From Campylorhamphus procurvoides (Eukaryota; Chordata; Aves; Passeriformes; Dendrocolaptidae): a DNA stretch of 64,000 bases. Shown here one piece after another: positions 52,901-62,330 of the stretch. The first letter of the stretch is position 1, and the number at the start of each line of letters is the position of its first letter. A program made the position numbers and the translations under genes. The stretch lies in assembly GCA_013396655.1 (NCBI GenBank), contig WBMV01000084.1, positions 464,328-528,327 on the forward strand, given 5' to 3'. The notes beneath the pieces are model-generated. The model had not been told where the DNA came from and ran no database searches. It worked only from the letters and a program-made list of their open reading frames with translations.

Positions 52901-55816
52901 ACATTCCTGTTGTCTGGATGGAGCACAAGCCAATTGAAAATATTGAAAAATATTTATGTCTTGAATAAGCTCAGTGTAGTAAAGACTCAACTGTTTACTA
53001 ATAATGGCTGTTACTTCTGGTGAAGGAAATCCTGTTTAATCACAGGAAGGTTCATATTAGCCAGCTGGTGTTTCCTTTCTGATTTTCATTCAAGAAGACT
53101 GTAGAGGACAGGACTGTATTTAGCAGGAGATGTTTATGTACATAAATCATTCAAACAAACATCTGGAAATCTCAAGATCAAAGTGTTCCAGCAATTGTTT
53201 AGCCAGTTTCCACATAAACATTATATCAGTGCATTTTGCCATGGGTTATTACAATGAAATGAAGAGGAAATTATTAGGAAAATACTTAATTGGTTTATTT
53301 TCTGAATTGGTTGCTGCTTTTATTGATTGCCTGAGCGTTCTAAACTGGGTCCTCAAGACCCCTTTCCAAGTTGCTTTTCTGAGCCTCTAATTTGACAAAC
53401 TTAATCTAACCATTGCTTTGGGGGCAGCCATGAGAACACACAGCAGATTCTGATTGTACAACGAAATTCTCAGGCACCAAAGTTCCAGTGCTTAAAAAAC
53501 TTCTTGCCAAGAGGACTTGGAGCAAGTTCTTTAGCAATCTGGCAATTTTTCTGTAATATGGCTTACAATATATGGATTCTTCTTGAAACCCCAAGGCTAG
53601 TGTTGCTAGATTGGGCTTTTGAAAGGACTTTGGTTATGGCAGATGTTCAGAGAGCAGCCCCAACTTTCACATTGCCTGGCTGTGCTCAGACTGAATATGA
53701 GCTTGTACTTAAAAATTTGATGACCATTAGTTGCTCACCTGCATCAGTGAGTGTCATGTTGCCAACAATTTCCCCAACATAAGGCAACTAAGGTAATCCA
53801 GAATATTTGCTCCCCAAACCAGGGTGCTAATGGTTTATAATGAAGTTTGTTTTTCATTTAGGCATTTTCCTTGATTAGGTTTGTATTGTCCCACTTTTTG
53901 TGATTTTTTTTTTCCTGTTAGTAAAATGACCCAAATAGTACATATTAACATGAAAGCTGTTTCTGAAGTGGAATTAGGAAGTTCTTTGTTTCATGCTACA
54001 AAGCTGTATTACCACCAGTGCTTCTCAAAGGGAAAAGAAATTTGATTATTTTCCACCATAAATGTAATGGCTTTCAAAGAACTGTTAATGCTGATGAGTT
54101 CATCAAGCATTTATCATGCCCAAGTCATCAAATCATTCCTCTCTGAAACTTCACTTAGAGGGAGAAAAAAAAAATCAGTCCCTGGTATTTGTGTTTAGAA
54201 AGCAGATAAAAGTGCTGCTGGAGATTATAGTCCAAGTGCACAGCTATAAATGGAGCAACTGTCTTTGAAGAATGATGCTCTGTACTTCAAATAGTGTTTG
54301 ATGAGCTGCTTACAATGAAAAGCCCACAACTGGCACTTACCTTTCATCCCATCCCTTGGTTTCCTCAGCTCTAGAATATTCAAGTGACTGCTTGTGAACT
54401 CTGAAATCACATATGGAGTCCAAGCATTTCTACCTCCAGCATTTCATTGTGTTGTGTGAAGAGGGAGGCTTTCTCCAGAGGGAGGCAATAAGATGAGTCC
54501 TAGGGAAAAGTAATGAAAACCTGCTTTTTTAGAGATTCATCCCTAGCTGGTAACATAAGTAGGGCTGGCAGAGAGACAGTGCACACCCAGCATGTGCATC
54601 CCAAGCGTTTGTGCAGAGATGAATAATCCTGTAGACATCAGTCAGATGAATCCAGCTCCCCTTCTGTCTTGATTATGTCTGAGATTCCAGAGATGTTGGC
54701 TGCAGTGTGCCAGATTTCCCTGTGTGTAATAAATAAATTCTCAGAGGAAATACCTTGCTAAAACCCTTAGCAGGCTCAGGCATGATAGGACAGACAGGCC
54801 TTGAAATGCTTTGTATTGCAAGTTGCCATTTCAGCAAAGTAAAATAAAGCACAAAGTTCATTAATCTGCCATTTGTTGTAATTGCTTGTCTAAAGCAGAG
54901 TATTTCCATGGATTTCAGTAGTTTTCATTGGTGCACAAAAGGAGAATGAATTCTAAGATGTGTTTTCCTTTCAATTAGTCTGATACAAACCACAATTGCT
55001 GTTAAATAGTAAGTATTTGTCTTCTTACCCCTCTAGCTTGTACTGTAGATTTACCAAAAACATAGCTACTTCTCAGTGGTAAAAGGGCCATGGTAAAAGG
55101 TACATGTAGAAAAACTTCTATGAGCTGAGAAATCCACCTTGGGAAACTTGGCTGAATTTTGGGAGCTTTGTTCAGGCCTCCTCAAAAGGTGACAGCTGGT
55201 ACCTACAGCACCAGACTTTCCCAAAGGGTTTTCAACATTTTGTTTGGATTTTTGGTCCAGATCAAGTTTTTAAGGGAGGCAACTGTAAAATCTTTGTTTA
55301 CAGGAGCATTCCCTACCTGGGAATAAGTAGGTAAGGTGCCAAAATGTCTTAAGTCAATCCTCTTTCCACAAAATGCATAAATCTCTCTGTACTGTGGCAT
55401 AGATGATGTACCCAATGGGTATTTTAAGTCCAGTAATTTTCTAGGGTTCGAGTGCTCCATTTCTCAACCTTCATTCTACCTTTTTTAAAATGGAACATTA
55501 TATCAGGTGACCTTAGTTTATATCCTCCAAAGGTCTGACTCCAAACATGAAACTCTCGCTGAGATGACAATAGATTATGTTTACTTTTAAGATTTTTTGC
55601 TTGCGTGTGTGTTCTGGGGTTTTGTTTTGGAAAAAAATTGTGATTTATCAGGTCCTGGCAAGCTTTGCATTATCCAGAGTTGTATGTGTTGCCCATATAA
55701 TACACTGTATTGCAGAGATATTTGTCTTTGATCCCGTTTAGTCAGGGAGTTTGATGGCTAGCGTAGTGTCTCTAACTAGAAGTTATAGAGGAGACAATGT
55801 TTAAGTAAAACTTGCA
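43991..55816. other. Long non-coding stretch, nothing recognised
   Basis: Nearly 12 kb with no exon or named repeat that I can support. It holds a 17-base T run at 44381-44397 and an alternating AT/AC-type tract near 49880-49900. Open frames (at most about 116 codons) have background composition. Confidence 0.5.
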
Positions 55817-56072
55817 TTCCACTTTCAAGTGGTTTTTTTATTCAGAGTTGTAGTTCTACTCTGTTTCTTTAGTTTCTGTCCTGTCTCCCCTCCTCCCCAC
55901 AGGAATTACCTGTGGAAATTATGAGGAAAAAATGAGGAAATTACCTTTCCTCAGCAAAACAGNGTTCCACTTTGAAGTGGTTTTTTAATTCAGAGTTGTA
56001 GTTCCACTCTGTTTCTTTAGATTCTGTCCTGTCTCCCCTCATCCCCACAATTACCTTTCCTCAGCAAAACAG
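55817..56072. repeat. Imperfect tandem duplication with an N at the junction
   Basis: Copy 1 (55817-55962) and copy 2 (55965-56072) share the order TTCCACTTT, AAGTGGTTTTTT, TTCAGAGTTGTAGTT, TGTCCTGTCTCCCCTC and TTACCTTTCCTCAGCAAAAC. Copy 1 carries about 36 extra bases after CCCCACA. Position 55963, exactly between them, is the only N in the window that I found. Each copy opens with a short palindrome around CCACTTTCAAGTGG or CCACTTTGAAGTGG. Confidence 0.9.
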
Positions 56073-59000
56073 TAGCTGCCTAATGCCAAATTATTCCCTG
56101 TACAAAGGTGAGAGGGGACCCTTGCTGTCCCACCTTGGCTTGCTTAATCTGGAATTCCTTTGGGCCAAACTGTGTCAGAGGGACAATTCCTTTAAGTGGT
56201 GCACCATCCAACAAACACTGAGCTTCTGCTCTGGCATCACCTGTGGATTCCTTGTACAGAACTTCAGGGAGCTGTTTATGAACAGTCTTTATTAAAACAA
56301 GACAATTCCCACATCTGTAAATCATACATACTGTCTTCTTGGAGGTTTGTAATGCTTTACAGGTTTGTGTTAAGTTGGTATTGGCGATGCTTGTCTTAGC
56401 TAGGATTGCACTGAGTGACAAAACTAGAGTTCTTCAGGGGAGGGAAAAGCATCTGACTTATCTTCTGAGTCCAGGGAGCTGTGAAAAGCTGCAGTTCAGA
56501 GATCAATAGCTCCAATTATGAATGAGAGTCCCATTTCCCTCAACAGTGGAGGGCAGCGAGAGTAAATAATTTTTTTGTGAAAAGTTGCTTGTAAATCCAG
56601 GCAGGCCAAGTCCAGTTTGAATAGACTGAGTCAGACTGACAAGTGCTGATAACAATGATTCCATGAGGACTTCAGATTTTACAGATAGAGGGGAATGTGT
56701 GTTTCTACGCCAAAAAAAAGAATACTTTGGAGGAGTCAGTAACTGGGAGATCACCCTACTTAGGAGATGACACTTGCAGCAGAAGGCAATTAATTCCACA
56801 GGCAGATTGTCATCATCCCCCAACAATGAATTAAAGAAAAATCAGACAGTGTACATTCATTATCAGATTTTTTTGTGCCTGCCATATATATGTTCCTCTG
56901 CAGTTGCTATCCAGAATAGAGCATAAGAACTGCAGCTTGTACTAATATATGGAGTTCAGTCGTGAATTATGGATCTATTCAAGAGTTCAGTCAGTAAAGT
57001 TACATTCTCTTTTGAAGGTCCTCTGTTTAATCCCCTGAGGTGTTCAAAATGTGGTGATCCGCTAGCCCTGTGCAAATTGTATTTAATCAGTTTTCAAACA
57101 CTATGAAAGAAATATTTTAAAATCTCTCTTTTTTAAGGTGTGGGAACTGTGGGTAAGATAGGCCATGTGCCATGATAGATAGAGAGGTCACATATAGCCT
57201 TTGGCAGAAATTTTGGCGAGGTATTTTCTCCTACTCCTAGCATAAGGTGGCATCTCTACCACTGCTGCAGCAATCAGTAAGGCACACTCTAGGCTTTGGT
57301 TCTGGTGGGGTGTAAGCATAAAATATTTTGGCAAAAGTCTAGTATAGTCCTTGCCTATATTAAACTGAATTTTCTGTTTAATTCCCCGTGCTCTCCCATC
57401 CGTCTTCTACCAGTACCCATTTCTGAACCCTGAGGGCTTGGCAAACCTTTCCAAAAGGGAACACAAAGGCCATTTTCTGAGAGTACAATTTTAATGTGGA
57501 ATTCCTACCTTGTAGCTGTTTTGTGCCTGTGCAGAGCAGCATAACAAATGAGAGTGTGTGATACTTTTAAACTCTGCTTCTCTGGCTTCCTGGGGTAGGC
57601 AACAACAGAAAACATGAAAAAGAATATTGAAACCCATTCTAGCTTTGTATTTTCTAATTATTAGTGCTGGGATTCAACATTTAGCTTATGGGAATTAAAC
57701 TGCATGAAAACTGGGTTTTTTAACAGAGTTGAGATTACGCACCCCACTCAATATTATTTGTAACACCTTAGGGAAACAAAATCCATCAGAAATAAAAAAC
57801 CACTGTGTTTGTGCTAATTCTCCTTGGACTCCTATTGATAGTGTATGATTTAAGGAAAATTGTAGTTGTTTGATGACACGTGATGGAGCAGAGGTTGTGT
57901 TATGCAGTGCTCTATTTATGTCTCAGAACATACTGTTGCTTAGTTGTACCTGCATGTTTTATTATGCATGACAATAACAAGCAGTTGCTTTCATGACACA
58001 GTAAAGCAGAACATTTAAGACTGTAGACCAGTAGGCTTTCAAATTGTGTGTGTTTATTTTTTTTAATAGTGACTTATTAAGAAACTACATGTGGGAAAAT
58101 GAGGGATGGGTGGACCACGGCACTCTGGTTATGTTTTTGATTTGTGTTTTGTGGGGTTTTTTTTCCATTCAGTCCTATCATATCTTTTCATGTCAGTGAT
58201 TGTGTATGGATAAAAAATCAGATATTTCATTTTGCTTAGGAAGCACCAAGCTATCTATTCTAGCTCTTAGAACTGTACAAAGTGGTATAGAGCAGATGTT
58301 AAACTACATTTTTTCATCATTTATTTTCTTACAATCATTTTAAAACCTTGTGTAGAATGTTCCCTGCAGCCAGGACAGCCATTCCCTCCCTCAGAGCCTT
58401 GTTCTTTTCTCGTAGGTCAATGCCTTTAGCTCTTCTTTGTGTCCAATCCCTCCCCCTGGCCTTCTGCCTCCCTTGTTCTTTGGGACAAGCAACACGTGTT
58501 CCTGTAGCTGCTCCAGGCTCTGCTTTCCCTTTGTGCCTCTCCAGCTCCTCTCCATTTGCTTTATATTTTTGCCATTAATTTGGTGTGTTCTCAGCCAGTG
58601 TTCTTCGTGTTAGGTGTTCCATTTGTCAGCCGATTCGCGAGGCAAGCATGTGAACTGAGGTCAGGAACACAGAACTGGGGCAGTCTTGGGGCAAGGTTGG
58701 AATTTTTAAAGATAAAGGAACTTGATGGCGTGATTTAACCAGAGGGAATTCAGAATCTTTTAGGAACCAATGGTGTCGTGTCAGTTATTAATATTTCAAA
58801 TAAAGCTAACCCCACAAAACCAATAAACAATAACAAAAGCAGTCTGAAACGAAGGAATTTTCTCCCTCTGTATTTCAGCTTTTTATTCTCTTTTCTCCTG
58901 TACCCCTAGAAACCAGAGAACTTTAATCTAATTTCTCTTTGCTTCATCCTCTGGCCTGTCATCCCGTTTCAGCAGATACAAATAACCTTTTCTTCAAAAG

Positions 59001-59497
59001 ACCTGTTCTGAGAAATGTAATTTCCTCTTGATCACACCGGTGCCTGAATTGCTCATCGTGGTTTAATGCGGGGTGGTGTCTTTGTATTTCAGCCTAGGCT
59101 GCTCAGAATAAAGACCTTACATTACAAATGCTTCTGGCTCTGCCAGGCCAGTGCTGCCAGCTGTATCTCTGCTAGTCCTGCTTGCATTCCCTAGCACCAT
59201 TCCTGTTTTCTTTTTGATGCAGATCTTGCCAGGCTACTTCCGTTATAATTTGCTTTCTTTTGAAGCTGCAGCATCTTCCCAAAGCTTCTTTTTTTTGCTA
59301 CTATCTTGGCTGATTATACCCTTCTCTTTTTATTTCATTTCCCAAGTGATAGAATTTAGTTAGAAATGTAATCGCAGGGATGATTTGTGCCTCTGTGCGT
59401 GCCTGCACACAAAGAACACCTGAGAGCAGCCAGCGCCCTTCACTCTTTGTGCATGTAGTGTTCTTTCCCTCTGCTTTTATTTGTCTTTCAAATTGTG
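56073..59497. other. Non-coding DNA, nothing recognised
   Basis: No exon or named repeat. Mirror-image frames at 56080-56421 on both strands share one low-stop stretch and have no motif. Confidence 0.5.
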
Positions 59498-59582
59498 AAT
59501 TCCTCAGAGCAAGGAATGACTCCTAATGTATTTGTAGAGCAGTGGGTGTCCTGTAAGTGCTGTTGCAAGAGTATTTATTAGA
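59498..59582 (+). repeat. Possible ancient LINE/SINE 3' fragment
   Basis: AATTCCTCAGAGCAAGGAATG, then CTCCTAATGTATTTGTAGAG and AAGAGTATTTATTA follow the order of an ancient amniote LINE/SINE 3' tail ('AGCAAGGACTGT... TTTGTACAG...'). Divergence is high and the call is tentative. Confidence 0.3.
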
Positions 59583-59865
59583 AGCATTTCTCCTCAGACT
59601 GAATGCCCTGAGAGGACACAATTCAACTAGTAATGCACTTCTGTCATCCCAGGAAGGTACCAGAACTCTCCAGTTGTGGGTTTCTTACATAAATGCCACT
59701 TTCCCAACAGGGCTCTGCAGCTTTTCCCTGACAAACCAGCACTGGCTTTACAGTGCCCTGAGTGACTGGTGATGGGACAGGAGTGAGAAACTATTTATTT
59801 TTTCCCCAGGTTTATTTTCAAGGCACTTACAGGTTTGGGGTACATATTGTAATAGGCGTGAAGCG

Positions 59866-59980
59866 ATGAGTGATTTCAGCAATTAATTTTATTTATTGAT
59901 ATAAAACAATTAGTGATTTCATTTATTAAAGTAAATGGAAAAAAATAAAAAAATTAGTGATCTTTATTAGGGTGATTTTA
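59866..59980. repeat. AT-rich imperfect repeats (AATTAGTGATT units)
   Basis: The phrase (A/G)AGTGAT or TTAGTGAT followed by a TTTATTA-like tail recurs about three to four times (near 59868, 59910, 59953). On the minus strand this gives several overlapping AATAAA motifs. Confidence 0.5.
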
Positions 59981-60090
59981 GCTCTGTGATTCTCAGCTCC
60001 AACGCCAGCTCTTTTGGAGGGTAAGCCCAATAGGCAACAGCCCTAGGGCCGGGCGATGTGTGGCCAGTCCCCGCTGACACACACTTGCCC

Positions 60091-60200
60091 TGAGGTGACA
60101 GCCCTGAGGCTGGACGAGGTGACCTGACCCGATCCACACTCGCCCTGAGGTGACAGCCCTGAGGCTGGACGAGGTGACCTGACCCGATCCACACTCGCAC
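60091..60200. repeat. 55-bp tandem repeat, 2 near-identical units
   Basis: Units 60091-60145 and 60146-60200 both start TGAGGTGACAGCCCTGAGGC and differ at one base (last triplet CCC versus CAC). Part of a third, diverged unit precedes them. The array lies just downstream of the minus-strand TATA-like box, so it would be in the transcribed leader. Confidence 0.9.
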
Positions 60201-60220
60201 TGGCTGAGGGCCAAGGCGCT

Positions 60221-60230
60221 CCTTTTATCC
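60221..60230 (-). promoter_or_regulatory. TATA-like box, minus strand
   Basis: GGATAAAAGG on the minus strand, 17 bases from a GGGCGTGGC (Sp1/KLF-like) box at 60247-60255. The spacing fits a core promoter firing toward lower coordinates, with a predicted start near 60190-60200. Confidence 0.45.
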
Positions 60231-60364
60231 AGTTCTGGCTGTGTAAGCCACGCCCATCTGAGCATGCTCCGTAGCGTCCAGCTATTGCATCATCCTCCTT
60301 GCGAAATTATAGTTAAGTTCTCAACTAGGTCCGACTGAATTAATTAAGAGGGGGGGCATCATGA

Positions 60365-61330
60365 TCTCGGGGTTTTCTCGCTTTTGGAGTGATTATGGAG
60401 GTCTCATCTGGTGTTGGAGTCTTTATAGAAGCAGCATATGTCCTCTCCACGCTGTGTTCCCTTTAAGATGATAGTTCAAAGGTGCCGAGTGCTCTTGCTG
60501 CTTTTAACACTGTACAGAGGCTGCTGGCATTGTGATTTTCTTGCCGCCTGTAGATCAAGATGAACTAGGGCTGCAGTTAGTATGTGCTCCTGAACGGGAC
60601 AGAGGGATCTAGGGTGCTGGCAGGAATTTGGATTTTTGGAACTGGAAGCTGGCAACAACTAAGGGTTTGGGGTGTTTTTACTGGTTTCAGGGCTGTGGGT
60701 TCCTTTTGGGGGGGGTCTCTGGAGTGTTTTGTCGGTGTTTGTACTGTGTTAAGAAAGAGAAGAAACTTTAAAAATGTGCTGTGTGTTTTGGGGGAGGGGA
60801 AGAGGCATGGCACCCGGCCGCATGGTTTTTAGCTGCACTAAGAAAGAAAGGAGTCACTTTACTGTCCCCAAGCATCTTTAAAGAAAGCTTTTTCTTGCAA
60901 GGTTTTCGGGCTGCTAAGAAATTCTCGGGGTGTGCTGCTTAGCCTTTGTGGGGGAACAGGGGACCGCGGCTCCTGTCCTAGCTACCCCCTGAGGCTTGCT
61001 AAAGAGAAAAAAAAATTTCGGTTGGGAATTGGTTTATTTCGCTGAAAACTGGGGGGTGTGTGTGGAGGCTTTTGGGGACAGGAGAGGATCCCAGCCAGCC
61101 AGCGCAGGGGGGGGAAGGGGGAGGGTGTCTGGAGTTGCCAGAAAAAAAAGAGTTTTGGCTTTGGTGCTGCTTTTTCTTTCTTTCTTTTTCTTAAAGAAAG
61201 AAAACTTTTAACTTAATAAATTTGCCCAGGCATTCGTCAGGAATTGGACATTGAGAATCAAGGTCCATCCTCGGTTTGGAAAATAAAAGAAGGGTGAACT
61301 AGGTCTGGAAAAACCAGTTTCTAACAAAAA
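60365..61330. other. G-rich island, unassigned
   Basis: The plus strand is strongly G-rich and C-poor, with repeated TGGGGTGT-like phrases and G-runs at 61051-61056 and 61107-61125. CpGs are frequent (ACCCGGCCGC at 60811-60820, GGGGACCGCGG at 60959-60969). A pyrimidine tract and its inverted partner (61172-61181 with 61195-61204) could form a hairpin. No convincing protein frame exists on either strand. The minus frame at 60577-60813 is a proline/threonine-rich shadow of the G-rich strand. It may be the inner part of the element ending at 59848, or an unrelated repeat. Confidence 0.45.
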
Positions 61331-62019
61331 GGCCAGTTCTTACATATTAATGAGGAGTGATGGTTCTGTCTCCACACCGACTGCAGGAAAAGATAAGGAA
61401 CCGGGAATACCAGTTTTTCTGATAGAAGAGGCGCCAGCTACTTACATCTCAAAGGAAAGGATCATTATCAGTTCCTCACAGCCACAGACTGAGTGCATTT
61501 TAAAGCTTAACAGTTAAAAACTATTCTAAAGTTTCTATCAAATATAATTCCTACGTTCAGCAAAATACAAAAATAAAAATAAAACAATACTTGAGTTGTT
61601 TGATTTTGGCAAATTAAAATCCACCTATCACAATATTTCTATGTTCTTAAGGAGGAACTTGCCAAATTTTAGTGCTATGCTCCTGTCTGATTCTAATTTC
61701 CATTAGTAGAGAAGTATAAAATGGTTCTGTACTGCCTCACTTTTACCCAGTGAAATGTATTTGGGTGAGCTGCTCTGACTCTTATCCTGGCACAGTGTAA
61801 TGTTTCTATCTGCATAATACTGCATGTATGTATTTCAGGAGTCAGATCATCTCACGGGTTTTTCCTTAAAATTCTGGTTCACTGCTTGTAGATGACACTC
61901 CGCACCAATACGTTTGAAGGGAATGTTATTAGAGTTGAATCTTTATGGTGATATAAAATGAACATACACTTCAAAAATCATGGTCTGCTCATTTCCTACT
62001 CTGGATTAGTTCACAGATT
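61331..62019. other. Non-coding DNA, nothing recognised
   Basis: AT-rich spacer between the G-rich island and a MIR-like SINE. No frame or named repeat seen. Confidence 0.5.
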
Positions 62020-62185
62020 GCTGAATCACCTGGACAAAGTAGTTAACTTCTTTATGCCTCATTTTAACTCATTGTACAGTAGAGATAAATTAGTTGCCTA
62101 TTTCATAGGGATGTTATAAAGACTAATAAATTATTTAGGCAGCACTTTAAAGTCCTGGCATAAGTAGGTGAGGAGTATTAATGGT
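62020..62185 (+). repeat. MIR SINE, plus strand
   Basis: The order of blocks is that of MIR: GGACAAAGTAGTTAACTTCT, TATGCCTCATTTTAACTCA, TACAGTAGAGATAAATTAG, then TTGCCTATTTCATAGGGATG. After that come TTATAAAGACTAATAAATTA, GCAGCACTTTAAAGTCCTGG and CATAAGTAGGTGAGGAGTAT. This reproduces 'cacttaac-ctcagttt-ctcataggg-ttaaatga-gcacttag-ctggcacatag' in sequence. It is nearly full in the core and right half, and old. MIR survives in birds at low copy number. Confidence 0.75.
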
Positions 62186-62284
62186 GAAAATACTCAGATA
62201 CACAAATGGCATTTGGCCACTTAACAGCCATTTCTGCCTCTGAAAATGTCTCCCTGGCTGTTGGTGGTGTGATTTGCTGCAGCA

Positions 62285-62330
62285 TTGTGACCTGGGGGAA
62301 GCTGCTTAACACTCTGCCAAACGGGAAGAC
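62285..62330 (+). repeat. Second MIR core fragment (tentative)
   Basis: CATTGTGACCTGGGGGAAGC followed by TGCTTAACACTCTG fits the MIR core 'tgtgacctcgggcaagtcacttaac-ctctg', but only over about 45 bases. Confidence 0.45.

Larger units (their letters stand above)
59848..60364 (-). mobile_element. Probable LTR-type promoter/poly(A) module, minus strand
   Basis: On the minus strand the order is that of an LTR. There is a GGGCGTGGC box (60255-60247), then a TATA-like GGATAAAAGG (60230-60221). A CpG-rich would-be leader with a 55-bp tandem repeat follows, then AATAAA (59968-59963) and T-rich sequence. On the plus strand the stretch can be framed as TGTAATAGGCG... to ...GGGGGGGCATCA, that is TG...CA. 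CpG density is far above the rest of the window, suggesting youth or protection from decay. I cannot name the family, find a primer-binding site or see a target-site duplication. A cellular promoter is the alternative. Confidence 0.45.

Noticed and set aside
59967..60265. 77- and 90-codon minus frames across the 55-bp repeats
   Set aside because: Open because the repeat unit has no stop in those frames. They lie in the predicted leader and have no domain.
60577..60832. 78-codon minus and 82-codon plus frames in the G-rich island
   Set aside because: Pro/Thr-rich and Gly/Val-rich products simply mirror the strand composition.
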